DNA of 64,000 nt from Chloroflexota bacterium. GTDB taxonomy: Bacteria > Chloroflexota > Dehalococcoidia > Bin125. Both the position numbers and the translations under genes were made by a program. Position 1 is the stretch's first letter; every line of letters starts with the position of its first letter. Shown here piece by piece: positions 30,581 to 39,360 of the stretch. The stretch covers positions 62,001 to 126,000 of the forward strand of contig JAPOXK010000027.1 in assembly GCA_026707145.1 (NCBI GenBank). The letters are read 5' to 3'. The notes under the pieces are model-generated. The model was not told the origin of the DNA. It saw only the letters and a list, made by a program, of their open reading frames with translations, and did not search any database.

Positions 30581-31368
30581 TGCTGGAGTTTCTGGCGCGC
30601 TTCGGCGAAACCCTGCTGTACACGCTGCGGGACGTGACGCCCATCGTCGTCATCCTGGTGGTGTTCCAGGTAGGGGTGCTGCGGCGCCGCCTGCCCAACA
30701 TCGGGGGCATCGCCACCGGGTCGGTCATGGTGTTGCTGGGGCTGGCGCTGTTCCTCATCGGGCTGGAGCAGGCGCTGTTCCCCATCGGCGAGACGATGGC
30801 GCGGCAACTCACGGAGACGGCAGGGGCGTCGGCGCTGGCGGACGCAGTGCGGTGGGAGGACTACTGGCTGGTCTACCTCTTCGCGGCAGCCATCGGCTTT
30901 GCGACGACGGTGGCCGAGCCGTCCCTCATCGCCGTGGCGCTGAAGGCCGAGGAGGTTTCGGGCCGCGCGGTGAACGCCTGGGGGCTGCGCATCGCCGTGG
31001 CGGTGGGCGTGGCCGTCGGAGTGTCGCTGGGGTGCTTCCGCATCGTGACGGGCACGCCGCTGCCGTGGTACATCGTGGCGGCCTACATCATCGTCATCGT
31101 GCAGACGTACCTGGCCAGCCGCACCATCATCCCGCTGGCCTACGACAGTGGGGGCGTCACCACCTCGACCGTCACGGTGCCGGTGGTGGCGGCGCTGGGG
31201 CTGGGCCTCGCCGCCAACGTCCCGGGGCGCAGCCCGCTCATCGACGGCTTTGGGCTGATCGCTTTCGCCAGTGTCTTCCCCATTATGTCGGTGCTAGGCT
31301 ACGCCATCGTCGCCGAACGGGTGGAACGCTGGCGCAGCCGGAGGGAGCGCCAGGAGGTGGAATCATGA
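30580..31368 (+). CDS. DUF1538 family membrane protein, second copy
   Basis: A 262-residue paralogue of the preceding gene with the same order of motifs: IGFATTVAEPSLIAVAL, then [15 protein letters not shown] and [20 protein letters not shown]. The pair probably forms a heteromeric membrane complex, like split transporters whose halves are encoded side by side (inference). A basic C-terminal tail (ERVERWRSRRERQE) would face the cytoplasm and could meet the soluble PII-like protein encoded next. ATG 30580 overlaps the previous stop (TGATG); the end overlaps the PII-like gene by 4 bp (ATGA). Confidence 0.88.
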   Translation: MLEFLARFGETLLYTLRDVTPIVVILVVFQVGVLRRRLPNIGGIATGSVMVLLGLALFLIGLEQALFPIGETMARQLTETAGASALADAVRWEDYWLVYLFAAAIGFATTVAEPSLIAVALKAEEVSGRAVNAWGLRIAVAVGVAVGVSLGCFRIVTGTPLPWYIVAAYIIVIVQTYLASRTIIPLAYDSGGVTTSTVTVPVVAALGLGLAANVPGRSPLIDGFGLIAFASVFPIMSVLGYAIVAERVERWRSRRERQEVES

Positions 31369-31715
31369 AGATGGCGCTGATCGTCGCGCTGGTGAGCAAC
31401 GAGAAGACGAACCACATCATCGATGCGGCGCGGGCGGGCGGCGCGACGGGCGCCACCATCATCAGCAGTGTGCGCGGCGAGGGACTGAAGCCGGCCAAGA
31501 CCTTTCTCGGGCTGGACCTGGCGGCGCGCCGCGACGTGGTGCTGTTTCTCGTGGCGGAACCGCGGGCCCGGGACATTCTGGAGCGCCTCGCGGCGGCCGG
31601 TGGCATGGACCGCGAGCACGGCGCCGGCGTCGCCTTTCAGCTCTCCATCGATGACGCCGTCGGCCTCTCAACGCAGCTGCCCACGCTGATGGAGGAGTTG
31701 GAAGGCGCGCTATGA
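31365..31715 (+). CDS. PII-like (GlnB-related) signalling protein
   Basis: A 116-residue small soluble protein with the ferredoxin-like PII fold: strand 1 KMALIVALVSNEKTNHII, a T-loop region SVRGEGLKPAKTFLGLDL, then RDVVLFLVAEPRARDILERL. The T-loop lacks the uridylylated Tyr of canonical GlnB (family knowledge), and the usual B-loop glycine pattern is not clear, so nucleotide binding is uncertain. ATG 31365 follows the strong AGGAGGTGG. Encoded between DUF1538 membrane proteins and a CBS protein with overlapping starts, it is the likely regulator of that membrane complex, as GlnK is for AmtB (analogy only). Confidence 0.82.
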   Translation: MKMALIVALVSNEKTNHIIDAARAGGATGATIISSVRGEGLKPAKTFLGLDLAARRDVVLFLVAEPRARDILERLAAAGGMDREHGAGVAFQLSIDDAVGLSTQLPTLMEELEGAL

Positions 31716-32122
31716 ACGATCCGGGCGACACCAGGGCGATACGCGTATCCGACATCATGGAGGCGGAGGTGCACGCCATCGACGGGTCGGCGACGGTGGC
31801 CGAGGCGATGGCGACGATGAAGCGCCTGCAGATCAGCTCGCTGGTGGTCAACCGGCGCGACGACGACGACGAGCTGGGGCTGATCACGGTGAGCGACCTG
31901 GCGCGGGAGGTGATCGCGCGCAACCGCGCACCGGAGCGGGTCAATGTCTACGAGATCATGGCGAAGCCGGCGCTGGCGGTGCGCTCGGGCATGCTGGCGC
32001 GCTACGCGGTGCGGCTGCTGGTGCAATTTGGCGTCTCGCGCGCGCTGGTGGTCGATGACGCCGGGGCGCCCCGCGGCCTGGTCACGCTGCGCGACCTGGT
32101 CCTGGGGCTGGCCCCGGAGTAG
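31712..32122 (+). CDS. Two-CBS-domain protein, last gene of the DUF1538 cassette
   Basis: A 136-residue protein consisting of one Bateman module: CBS1 (about 10-70, VSDIMEAEVHAIDGSATVAE onward) and CBS2 (about 78-136, VYEIMAKPALAVRSGMLARY onward). Each ends in the usual LGLITVSDLAREV-type or GLVTLRDLVLG-type helix. CBS pairs bind adenine nucleotides or similar ligands and gate transporters and enzymes. An acidic insert (DDDDE) lies in CBS1. ATG 31712 overlaps the PII-like stop, so the cassette appears fully coupled. Confidence 0.88.
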   Translation: MNDPGDTRAIRVSDIMEAEVHAIDGSATVAEAMATMKRLQISSLVVNRRDDDDELGLITVSDLAREVIARNRAPERVNVYEIMAKPALAVRSGMLARYAVRLLVQFGVSRALVVDDAGAPRGLVTLRDLVLGLAPE

Positions 32123-32518
32123 CCGTCGCGCATGGGGCGTGCAAGACAGGGATGGACCATGGATGGTCCCTAGGCGATGTACGTGTCGGCGCTTAATGCG
32201 GCCGAGCCGGATTCCGAGCTGACGGCTTGGATGAAGAGCTCCTAGCGGCTGGCCCTAGCCGACCGTGCACGGGGTCGTGGGGATTCGGAGGCCGGTCGGC
32301 TTCCTTGGCATGATCACGCCTCCCCCACCTGCCACTACGCAGTGCGTGTGACGGAAGCAAGGCAAACCGGCGTTCTGTCTGACTGGGGACTCAGCGATGT
32401 CCCCGCTTACGGAGTTGCGGTCGATCTGATCGCGAGCGGCCTCGGTCGTCTGGCGCGAGTGGGCTCCGGCGAGCAACCGGACGGCCTCGCCTACACTGTG
32501 AGCCAGGAAGGCCCGGTG
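32123..32518. other. Intergenic region after the DUF1538 cassette
   Basis: No credible gene. A perfect inverted repeat GGACCAT-GG-ATGGTCC (32154-32169), 32 bp after the CBS stop, could end the cassette transcript, though no T-run follows. A 22-codon ORF (32176-32244) is too short to support. A TACACT hexamer at 32492-32497 may be the -10 of the flavin reductase gene. Confidence 0.45.
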
Positions 32519-33094
32519 ATGTCACAGGATCTCCACGACCTGCCGCCTGGATTCCAGGTGCCGCCCAAGCGGGAATTCAGCGCCGCCGACCGCACGCGGG
32601 AAGCGATGCACGCACTGGCCTACGGCATCTACGTCATCGGCTCCACCCGTGACGGCGATCCCAACGCCATGATCGCCGACTGGGTGATGCAGGTTTCCTT
32701 CGAGCCGCGCCTGATCGCCGTCGCGCTCGAAAACGACTCCACCACCCTGGCAAACGTCCGCCACAGCCAGGTCTTCACAGTGAACCTTCTGCACGAGGAC
32801 GGGATGGAGTTGGCGTCCGCCTTCCTCCAGCCCCGCGACGGCTCCAAGATCAAGGGCCGTAGCGATCAGGCGGCGGCGCAGCTGCACCGCAAGCTCGACG
32901 GCGTGGCCCACACCCTGGACGACCGTGGCTGCCCCATCCTGGACGACGCCTTGGCCTGGCTGCGCTGCGAGCTGGAGCAGCTCCAGTCCGCCGGCGATCA
33001 CACCCTGTCCCTGGGCCGTGTCGTGGAGGGCCGCCTCCTGCGCGACGGCGACCCCCTCACCTCCGTCTACACGGGCTGGACCTACGCGGGCTAG
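32519..33094 (+). CDS. Flavin reductase-like (FMN-binding split-barrel) protein
   Basis: A 191-residue protein of the flavin reductase-like domain family. The core segments are MHALAYGIYVIGSTRDG, then ADWVMQVSFEPRLIAVAL and NSQ/RHSQVFTVNLL-type strands that hold FMN. Such proteins reduce flavin for two-component monooxygenases or act as FMN-dependent oxidoreductases. ATG 32519 is preceded by AGGAAGG; the upstream open frame is not protein-like. It stands alone but could supply reduced flavin to flavoprotein monooxygenase-type enzymes elsewhere in the window, such as that at 45419. Substrate not predictable. Confidence 0.85.
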   Translation: MSQDLHDLPPGFQVPPKREFSAADRTREAMHALAYGIYVIGSTRDGDPNAMIADWVMQVSFEPRLIAVALENDSTTLANVRHSQVFTVNLLHEDGMELASAFLQPRDGSKIKGRSDQAAAQLHRKLDGVAHTLDDRGCPILDDALAWLRCELEQLQSAGDHTLSLGRVVEGRLLRDGDPLTSVYTGWTYAG

Positions 33095-33151
33095 CTCGCC
33101 CGTGACGGACGCGGAGGCCGCGCCCGAGGGCGCTTGCCTGCTGCGCGCTCC

Positions 33152-34384
33152 TTAGGCGACGACGCCCTCGATCACGAGCTCGGCGATCTGCTCGTCGTCG
33201 TAGCCCAGGCGCTCCTTCAGCACGTCGGCGGAATGCTCGCCCAGATCGGGCGCGTCGCAATAGATCGACGCGGGCGTCTCGGTCAGGTTGACCGGATGCG
33301 AGAGCATCTTGATCTTGCCGAAGTGCTTGTGATCGCGGTCCACGAGGTAATCGTTCGCGATCACGGCCGGGTCGCTCGGCAGGTCGCCGATGTGCTGGAC
33401 GCGCGTGAAGATGAGATCGGGGTTGCGGCTGAGCCGATCCTCCCACACGTTGCGGTTCTCCCGCGCGAACGTCTCGTCGAGCAGCGCCACGAGCTCGGGG
33501 GCGTTGCCGTCGGCCAGCGTCTCCAGGTTCTGGAAGCGCGGGTCGGCCACCACGTCGCCCAGATCCATCACGTCGCAGAATCCCGGCCAGTGCCGGTCGT
33601 ACTCCACGATCCCTAGCATGATCCACTCGCCGTCGCCGCACTCGTACAGGTTCCAGAGCGGGTTGCCGGCGCTCTTGCGATCGAAGCGCGGCCAATCTTC
33701 GTAGCCCTTCAGCATCGAGACGGCGATGCCCCAGTACGAGAGCCACATGTTCGCCATGATATGCGACACCTCCACCCGCTGCCCCTTGCCGCCCTGCAGC
33801 TCCCGCGCCGAGAGGGCGGCCAGCATCCCATAGGCCAGCATCCCCGCGCCCATCACGTCCGCCACCCCCATCGTGTTCCAGTTGGGCGGGTCGCCCGGCG
33901 CCCCCATCGTGTACATGAAGCCCGAGCGCGCCTGCCCGACGGCGTCCAGCGCCGGCTTGTTCGCCTCGGCGCCTTTGAAGCCGTAGCCCGCGGTCGCGGC
34001 GTAAATCAAGGCCGGGTTGATCTTCGAGAGCACGTCGTAGCCGAGGCCCATCTTGTCGAAGACGCCGGGGCGGTAGTTCTCCAGCAGGATGTCCGTGTCC
34101 TTGATCAGCTCCTTGAACACCTCCTGCCCTCTGGGGGTCTTCAGGTCCAGGGCCAACGATCGCTTATTCCGGTTCACCGTGGCGAACAGCGCGCTGCGGT
34201 CGCCCGGCATGCGGTTGTCGATGCCCGCAATGTTCAGCACGTGCCGCGCGGCATCCGGGCGCGTCGGACTTTCGATCTTGATGATGTCGGCGCCCAGGTC
34301 GCCCAGCATCATCCCGCCGATCGGTCCGAAACCCCAGGTGCTGCACTCGATCATCTTGATCCCCGTCAGGGGTCCTACTGTCAT
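33152..34384 (-). CDS. Family III (CaiB/BaiF-type) acyl-CoA transferase
   Basis: A 410-residue family III CoA-transferase, which moves CoA between carboxylic acids through an aspartyl-CoA thioester and mixed anhydrides. Family features include the N-terminal PLTGIKMIECSTWGFGPIGG, LGDLGADIIKIESPTRPDAA and NRNKRSLALDLKTPRGQE, followed by LLENYRPGVFDKMGLGYDVL, the catalytic-Asp neighbourhood NKPALDAVGQARSGFMYTMG, and C-terminal GEHSADVLKERLGYDDEQI. ATG 34384 follows AAGGAG. Convergent with the flavin reductase gene. The substrate cannot be assigned; formyl-CoA:oxalate, carnitine and bile-acid transferases share the fold. Confidence 0.93.
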   Translation of the reverse strand: MTVGPLTGIKMIECSTWGFGPIGGMMLGDLGADIIKIESPTRPDAARHVLNIAGIDNRMPGDRSALFATVNRNKRSLALDLKTPRGQEVFKELIKDTDILLENYRPGVFDKMGLGYDVLSKINPALIYAATAGYGFKGAEANKPALDAVGQARSGFMYTMGAPGDPPNWNTMGVADVMGAGMLAYGMLAALSARELQGGKGQRVEVSHIMANMWLSYWGIAVSMLKGYEDWPRFDRKSAGNPLWNLYECGDGEWIMLGIVEYDRHWPGFCDVMDLGDVVADPRFQNLETLADGNAPELVALLDETFARENRNVWEDRLSRNPDLIFTRVQHIGDLPSDPAVIANDYLVDRDHKHFGKIKMLSHPVNLTETPASIYCDAPDLGEHSADVLKERLGYDDEQIAELVIEGVVA

Positions 34385-34683
34385 CGGCGCCGGCTCCTTC
34401 TATTAACTATTAACCGCCTCCGGGAGGCGCGCTTACGGGATCGGGCTGTCATTGTAGTGGGCGATCTCCGGGCGCGGGCAAGGTGGGATCTTGAGAATCC
34501 CTTCCGCACGTCGTCTCACGAGTGAGAAGGTCCGCCCGCTCGCGCTGATCGTCGGCCTGGTGGTGCGCCCGGCAAGGAAGGCGGATAGGGCCCCGGTCGC
34601 CTAAGCTGCGTACTGCCATGTTCGTTCGACCCACCTTCCCGCCGCTCGCGCTATCGCGCCGTTCCCCGAATCGTCGGCGCTAG

Positions 34684-35670
34684 GTGGGGGTCCTCGCTTC
34701 TCTCGGCGCGGCTTCCAGCTTCGCAATCTCCAGCACGTTCGTCGCCTCCTACGCGCGCCGTCTCGACCCCTATTCCATGGTCTTGATCCGCATGATCGCG
34801 GGCGCGATCTTCCTCGTCGTCGCGCTCTTCGTGCTCGGCTCGCAAGACGACGTCGCCCGGATGGGGGTCGGAGATCTGGCGCAGTTCATCGGCGCCGGCA
34901 CCATCTCCATGGTGTTGGGGGAGCCGCTCTTCATCGCCGCCATCGCCGTGCTCGGCCTGACGCGCGGCTTCCCTACGATCATGGGCCTGATGACCATGGT
35001 CGCCTACCTCGGCTCGGTCATCGTGCTGGGCGAATCGGTCGATTGGCAGGTCGCCGTCGGCTCCGCCATGGTCCTGCTCGGCGTGTATCTGGTCGTCCTC
35101 TACGGACGCGCACATACGGAGCTGCCCTCCACGCCGGCCGCCGAAGCCGCCGGCGCCGCCGAGCGGCCGATCAGCGGCGCGGTTCCCAAGGATTACAGCC
35201 TCACTGCCCCGGTTCGGATTCCCGTCGTCGGCATCACGGCGCCGCGTCTCGTCGTGGGCTTGCTGCTCGCCATGGGCGTCGGCTTGGCGTGGGGACAAGA
35301 AGGCGTCTGGATCCGCAGCTCTTCCGAGGGGTTCGACGCCGTGGCGGTGCACGCCGTGCGCGTTCCGGTCATCGCCGCGATCTGGTGTCTGATCATCAGC
35401 TTCATGCCCCGGAGCGCGATTCGGCGGCGGGCCGTCGATCGCCGTGGCGTGCTCTTCATCGCCGCTTCCGGCGCCATCTCGCTGGGCCTCTCCGGCATTC
35501 TCTTCATCTATGCGGTGCAGGAGATCGGCGCCGGGCCCAATGCCGTGCTCTTCGCGACGGCTCCGCTCTTCGGGCTGCCCTTGGGAGCCATCTTCCTCAA
35601 AGAGAAGATCACCATCTGGGTGGCGATCGGGACCGGCATCGCTGTGGGCGGGATCGCCCTGATCGCCTAG
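34684..35670 (+). CDS. EamA/DMT-superfamily transporter
   Basis: A 328-residue membrane protein with ten predicted helices in two EamA repeats (about 1-145 and 190-328), typical of drug/metabolite exporters. Each repeat ends in the family pattern (VYLVVLYGR and AVGGIALIA), and the second contains GAGPNAVLFATAPLFGLPLG then AIFLKEK. The in-frame codon immediately before GTG 34684 is a stop, so translation cannot start earlier; there is no Shine-Dalgarno, suggesting a leaderless transcript. A related gene begins at 63534. Substrate unknown. Confidence 0.9.
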   Translation: MGVLASLGAASSFAISSTFVASYARRLDPYSMVLIRMIAGAIFLVVALFVLGSQDDVARMGVGDLAQFIGAGTISMVLGEPLFIAAIAVLGLTRGFPTIMGLMTMVAYLGSVIVLGESVDWQVAVGSAMVLLGVYLVVLYGRAHTELPSTPAAEAAGAAERPISGAVPKDYSLTAPVRIPVVGITAPRLVVGLLLAMGVGLAWGQEGVWIRSSSEGFDAVAVHAVRVPVIAAIWCLIISFMPRSAIRRRAVDRRGVLFIAASGAISLGLSGILFIYAVQEIGAGPNAVLFATAPLFGLPLGAIFLKEKITIWVAIGTGIAVGGIALIA

Positions 35671-35715
35671 ACGCTCCCATGACTTTCCGGAGCAAGGGCG
35701 CGCCTCAGCCCCCGC

Positions 35716-35721
35716 TAGGAT
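35716..35721 (+). promoter_or_regulatory. -10-like element upstream of pyk
   Basis: TAGGAT ends 7 bp before ATG 35729, which would put the transcription start at the start codon. This favours ATG 35729 over ATG 35720, which lies inside the hexamer, and suggests a leaderless mRNA. Confidence 0.4.
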
Positions 35722-35728
35722 GGCGGCG

Positions 35729-37186
35729 ATGACGGCAGCCGATCGCTCCACGCACAGCCCGCGCCGGCGCGGCGCCAAGATCGTCGCCACGCTCGGTCCC
35801 GCCTCCTCCCGGCCCGAGATGATCCGCGCGCTGGTCGCGGCCGGTCTCGACGTGGCGCGGCTCAACTTTTCCCACGGCGACCACGCGAGCTTGCAGGAGC
35901 TCGTCCGCTTCGTGCGGGAAGCGCAGGAGGCTGCGGGCCGCCCCATCGCCATCCTTGGCGACCTGCAAGGTCCCAAGATCCGCATCGGACCGCTGCCCGA
36001 GCCCATCCAGTTGGTCCCGGGAACCCCTCTCCGCCTGACCACCGCCTCCACCTCGCACCACCCCGCTGGGGTCATCCACTGTGATTACCCCGGCCTTGCC
36101 GATGATGTTCGCCCCGGCGACTGCATCTTCCTCCGCGATGGGGAGATCGAGCTCGAAGTGATGGACAGCGGCGACGCCCTGATCAACACGGAGGTGCGCA
36201 GCGGCGGTCTGCTCACGAGCCGCGCGGGGATGAATGTGCCGGGCGTGGCGTTGCGCCTGCCTTCGCTCACGGACAAGGACCGCGCCGACATCGCCTTCGC
36301 CGTCGAGCAGGAGATCGACTATCTGGCGATGTCGTTCGTGCGCAACGTCGACGATATCGGGCTCGTGCGCCGCGAGATCGAGGCGCGCGCCTCCCGGATC
36401 GGGATCATCGCCAAGATCGAGAACGCCCATGCACTCGAGGAGCTGGACCCGATCGTCGCCGCTGCCGACGGCGTCATGGTCGCTCGCGGCGATCTGGGCG
36501 TGGAGGTCGGAGCGGAGAACGTCCCCGTGTGGCAGCGGCGCATCATCCAGGCTGCGCGCCGCAAGATCGTCCCCGTGATCACGGCCACGCAGATGCTGGA
36601 GAGCATGGTGACCCGCGCCCGCCCCACGCGCGCCGAGGCCAGCGATATCGCCAACGCTGTTTGGGACGGAACCGACGCCCTCATGCTCTCGGCGGAGACG
36701 GCGGTCGGCGCCTATCCCCTAGAGAGCGTGCAGATGATGGACCGCATCGCCCGGCGCGCGGAGGCGGAGGAAAGCGAGCGGGATTCCCCGACCTTCGAGC
36801 AGGAATGGGCCAGCGATCCCTCCCGCAGCATCAGCTGGGCCGTCCGGCAGATCATTGAAAAGAACCCCGCGGTCCGCGGCGTGATCGCCTTTACGGTCAG
36901 CGGCTACACCGGCCGGCTGATCGCCAAGGACCGCATGAGCGTGCCCGTCCTCGTGCTCGCGCCGGAGGCGAGTGTCGAGCAGCGCGCGGCCCTGCTCTGG
37001 GGCGTGCAGCCCGTTCGCTGTCCCCCGCCTCGCGACCTCGAGAGCATGCTCGCCATCGTCGACCGTATCGCGCGCGTCACCCTCGGCTGTGACGGAGGCG
37101 ACAGCGTGGTGGTCGTCGGCGGGCTGCCGCTCGGTCGGGGCATGCCCACCAATTTCCTCAAGCTCCACCAGGTCGCGGCGTCCTAG
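35729..37186 (+). CDS. pyk: Pyruvate kinase
   Basis: Converts phosphoenolpyruvate and ADP to pyruvate and ATP. The 485 residues show AKIVATLGPASS, LNFSHGDHASLQ, the active-site Lys in IGIIAKIENAHALEELD, GVMVARGDLGVEV, ATQMLESMVTRARPTRAEAS (which contains the family signature) and TDALMLSAETAVGAYPLESV. The C-terminal domain is the standard one, without a PEP-utiliser extension. The start is ATG 35729, nine bases after another in-frame ATG, because of the -10-like element just upstream. Monocistronic by position. Confidence 0.96.
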   Translation: MTAADRSTHSPRRRGAKIVATLGPASSRPEMIRALVAAGLDVARLNFSHGDHASLQELVRFVREAQEAAGRPIAILGDLQGPKIRIGPLPEPIQLVPGTPLRLTTASTSHHPAGVIHCDYPGLADDVRPGDCIFLRDGEIELEVMDSGDALINTEVRSGGLLTSRAGMNVPGVALRLPSLTDKDRADIAFAVEQEIDYLAMSFVRNVDDIGLVRREIEARASRIGIIAKIENAHALEELDPIVAAADGVMVARGDLGVEVGAENVPVWQRRIIQAARRKIVPVITATQMLESMVTRARPTRAEASDIANAVWDGTDALMLSAETAVGAYPLESVQMMDRIARRAEAEESERDSPTFEQEWASDPSRSISWAVRQIIEKNPAVRGVIAFTVSGYTGRLIAKDRMSVPVLVLAPEASVEQRAALLWGVQPVRCPPPRDLESMLAIVDRIARVTLGCDGGDSVVVVGGLPLGRGMPTNFLKLHQVAAS

Positions 37187-37189
37187 CCC

Positions 37190-37549
37190 TTACGCGGGAT
37201 TCACGCGCCGCCGCAGTGACGGACGCCGGTTGGACGTGAACGGCCGCACATCGTCCGGCCAGCGGCCCTGATCAACCGCCGCCGCCCAGGCATCGCTCAC
37301 CAGCACGGCGGGGCTCTCGATCTCGTAGATCGCGCTATGCCGCGGCTCGTCCTCAACGACGATCCGCTGCCGCTGGCCACCCATGATCACCGTCAGCTCT
37401 TCCCGCTTGAAGCGCGCCACCGCCAGCACGCCCGGCACTTGGCGGAGCAGGGGGATGTGCTCGTTGTCGTACAGCTCCTCGAACAGCGCTTCCTTCTCCG
37501 GCGCGACATCCATCGCCGCCGTAAAGATGTAGCGTGTCTCGATCGTCAT
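37190..37549 (-). CDS. Small dimeric alpha/beta-barrel (EthD-like) protein
   Basis: A 119-residue protein beginning TRYIFTAAMDVAPEKEALFE, followed by NEHIPLLRQVPGVLAVARF. This N-terminal strand-helix pattern with a His in EHIP is seen in EthD-like and similar dimeric alpha/beta-barrel proteins, often linked to degradation or oxidation of aromatic or other hydrophobic compounds. ATG 37549 follows AGGAGGA. It lies 121 bp downstream of the racemase-like gene on the same strand, so they may be co-transcribed. No catalytic role can be assigned. Confidence 0.75.
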   Translation of the reverse strand: MTIETRYIFTAAMDVAPEKEALFEELYDNEHIPLLRQVPGVLAVARFKREELTVIMGGQRQRIVVEDEPRHSAIYEIESPAVLVSDAWAAAVDQGRWPDDVRPFTSNRRPSLRRRVNPA

Positions 37550-37670
37550 TCCGTCCTCCTTACGGATCGTCCCGGCTCCTCGATCCAGATCCCAGAGACG
37601 GATCCCGGCGCCGCGATACGGGCGCTTGATCCGTTGCGCCGCCTCGTGCGCCGTCTCGCGTGGGGGAGCG

Positions 37671-38483
37671 TTAGTCGCCGCCGGCGGGGGCGAACTCCAT
37701 GATCGTCTGCCGCGATGCCGCCTCCTCGATCATGGGGTGGATCATCGATCGTGTCACGGGCCCCATCTGTCCGAACGTCTTCTTGCTGTGGCGCAGCCCC
37801 AGCCGCACAAGCAGCTCGGTCAACTGATAGCCCGTGTGCACCGGACTCAGCAGCGGCACCTCGAGCCGCCCCTGCATCGCATCCCGGATCGCCGCCATGC
37901 AGGTGCAGCCAAACATCACCACGTCCGCCCCATCCTCGTCGATGACGAGGCGGCATTGCTCCTCGACGCGGGCCAGAAAATCATCTTGATGATTCCACAT
38001 GCGCTTCAGCCAGCTCTCGTCTGAACCGAGGGTCTGCAGCTCGTCGAAGCGTGTGATGTGTCGCACGCCGGCCAGCTTGTCGCTCATCTCGTACTCGCGC
38101 AGCATGTCGTCGTACCAGAAGCGCACATCGCGCGGCCACACCGTGACGATGCCCAGCCGCCGCCCCAACGCCAGCCCCACTTGCAGCGTCGCCTGCCCGC
38201 CGCCGACCACGGGAATCGAAAGCGCGCTTCGCACCTCGGCCAACCCCAGGTCCGTGCTGTCACAGACGAAGACCGCGTCGAACCCCTCTCGCTCGGCCGA
38301 CAGCGCCACATCCAAGATGCTGAGTTGCACCAGCCGATAGTCGACGTAATTGTCCGGCCAGACCGGGAACCGCGTCGTCTCGAAGTCCACCGTGAAGCCT
38401 GGGCTGATGATCTCCGGCGGGATCTGGTACTTCGCCGTGTTCTCCTCGCCCGTGCACGCCACTACCTTGATGCGCTTCGTCAC
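37671..38483 (-). CDS. Aspartate/glutamate/hydantoin racemase-family protein
   Basis: A 270-residue protein of the Asp/Glu racemase superfamily. The two catalytic cysteines are visible in FVCDSTDLGLAEVR and VVMFGCTCMAAIRDAM, and the GGGQATLQVGLALGRRLGIV stretch is typical of hydantoin racemase and maleate isomerase-like members. These enzymes racemise or isomerise small carboxylates or hydantoins without cofactor. GTG 38483 is used because GGAGGG lies 8 bases upstream; the open frame reaches further but is not conserved. It is divergent from the nitrile hydratase operon, with which it may share a role in nitrogen-compound breakdown (inference). Confidence 0.85.
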   Translation of the reverse strand: MTKRIKVVACTGEENTAKYQIPPEIISPGFTVDFETTRFPVWPDNYVDYRLVQLSILDVALSAEREGFDAVFVCDSTDLGLAEVRSALSIPVVGGGQATLQVGLALGRRLGIVTVWPRDVRFWYDDMLREYEMSDKLAGVRHITRFDELQTLGSDESWLKRMWNHQDDFLARVEEQCRLVIDEDGADVVMFGCTCMAAIRDAMQGRLEVPLLSPVHTGYQLTELLVRLGLRHSKKTFGQMGPVTRSMIHPMIEEAASRQTIMEFAPAGGD

Positions 38484-38581
38484 CGCTCGGCCCTCCAGTG
38501 CTCTCGCCACTCGGCCGCGCCCATCCATCGCGCGGCTTCCCAGTATCGCATCGCGGTCAACGGCGCTCCCCGCCCCGCCGC

Positions 38582-38587
38582 TATACT
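38582..38587 (+). promoter_or_regulatory. -10-like element of the nitrile hydratase operon
   Basis: TATACT, one base from consensus, lies 53 bp before the nthB start in the 157-bp divergent gap. No good -35 at 16-19 bp, so activator dependence is possible. Confidence 0.4.
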
Positions 38588-38640
38588 TTCTACGTTTCCC
38601 GGACACGCGGGTTCACCAGCCCGCCGCCGAAAGCGCTGCT

Positions 38641-39336
38641 GTGAACGGAATCCACGATCTCGGCGGAATGCACGGCTTCGGCGTCGTCGAGCACGACCCG
38701 CACGAGCCGCTCTTTCATGCCGACTGGGAGCGGACCGTCCTCGCCGTACAGCTCACGGCCCTCGGCCAGCGCCTCTACAACCTCGACGAACTCCGCCACA
38801 GCATCGAGCGCATGCCTCCGGACGCATACCTCAACGCGACCTATTACGAACGCTGGCTCGCCGCCATCGACCGCCTGCTCATCGAGAAGGGCCTCATCAA
38901 TGCGGCCGAGTTGGAGCGGCGCACGGCCGCTTTCCGGGACGAGCCGCAAGCTTTCCCCGCTCCTCCCTCCGCCGCCTCAGGCGAGACGGAGCTCGTCCAC
39001 CCTGCGCTGGACCGCCGCCGCGGCCATCCCTTCCGCCGCGAAGCCTCCACCCCGCCGCGCTTTACGATCGGCGATGCCGTCCTCACCAAGCAGTGCCAGC
39101 CTGCCGGCCACACTCGCCTGGCTCGCTACGTGCGCGGTAAGCACGGCCGCGTGCACCGGCACCAGGGCTGCTTCGTCTTCCCGGACGCCAATGCCCATGG
39201 GCGCGGCGAGGAGCCCGGCCACGTCTACAACGTCCGCTTCGAAGCGGCGGAGCTCTGGGGCGAGTCGGCAGCGCACCGCGACGCTGTCTATGTTGACCTT
39301 TGGGAGAGCTACATCGAGCCGGCGGCGGCTGGGTAG
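38641..39336 (+). CDS. nthB: Nitrile hydratase beta subunit
   Basis: Partner of the metal-bearing alpha subunit; together they hydrate nitriles to amides in the cytosol. The protein (231 residues) starts VNGIHDLGGMHGFGVVEHD, the standard NHase beta N-terminus, which decides the GTG start at 38641. The C-terminal SH3-like barrel is visible as FTIGDAVLTKQCQPAGHTRL, then YVRGKHGRVHRHQGCFVFPD and VYNVRFEAAELWGESA. Gene order beta-alpha-activator is the one usual for cobalt-type enzymes. Confidence 0.95.
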   Translation: MNGIHDLGGMHGFGVVEHDPHEPLFHADWERTVLAVQLTALGQRLYNLDELRHSIERMPPDAYLNATYYERWLAAIDRLLIEKGLINAAELERRTAAFRDEPQAFPAPPSAASGETELVHPALDRRRGHPFRREASTPPRFTIGDAVLTKQCQPAGHTRLARYVRGKHGRVHRHQGCFVFPDANAHGRGEEPGHVYNVRFEAAELWGESAAHRDAVYVDLWESYIEPAAAG

Positions 39337-39360
39337 CGCCCGGATCGCAGGGAGGCAGCG

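Noticed and set aside
32176-32244. 22-codon ORF in the gap after the CBS gene
   Set aside because: Too short, no Shine-Dalgarno, no context; not supportable as a gene.
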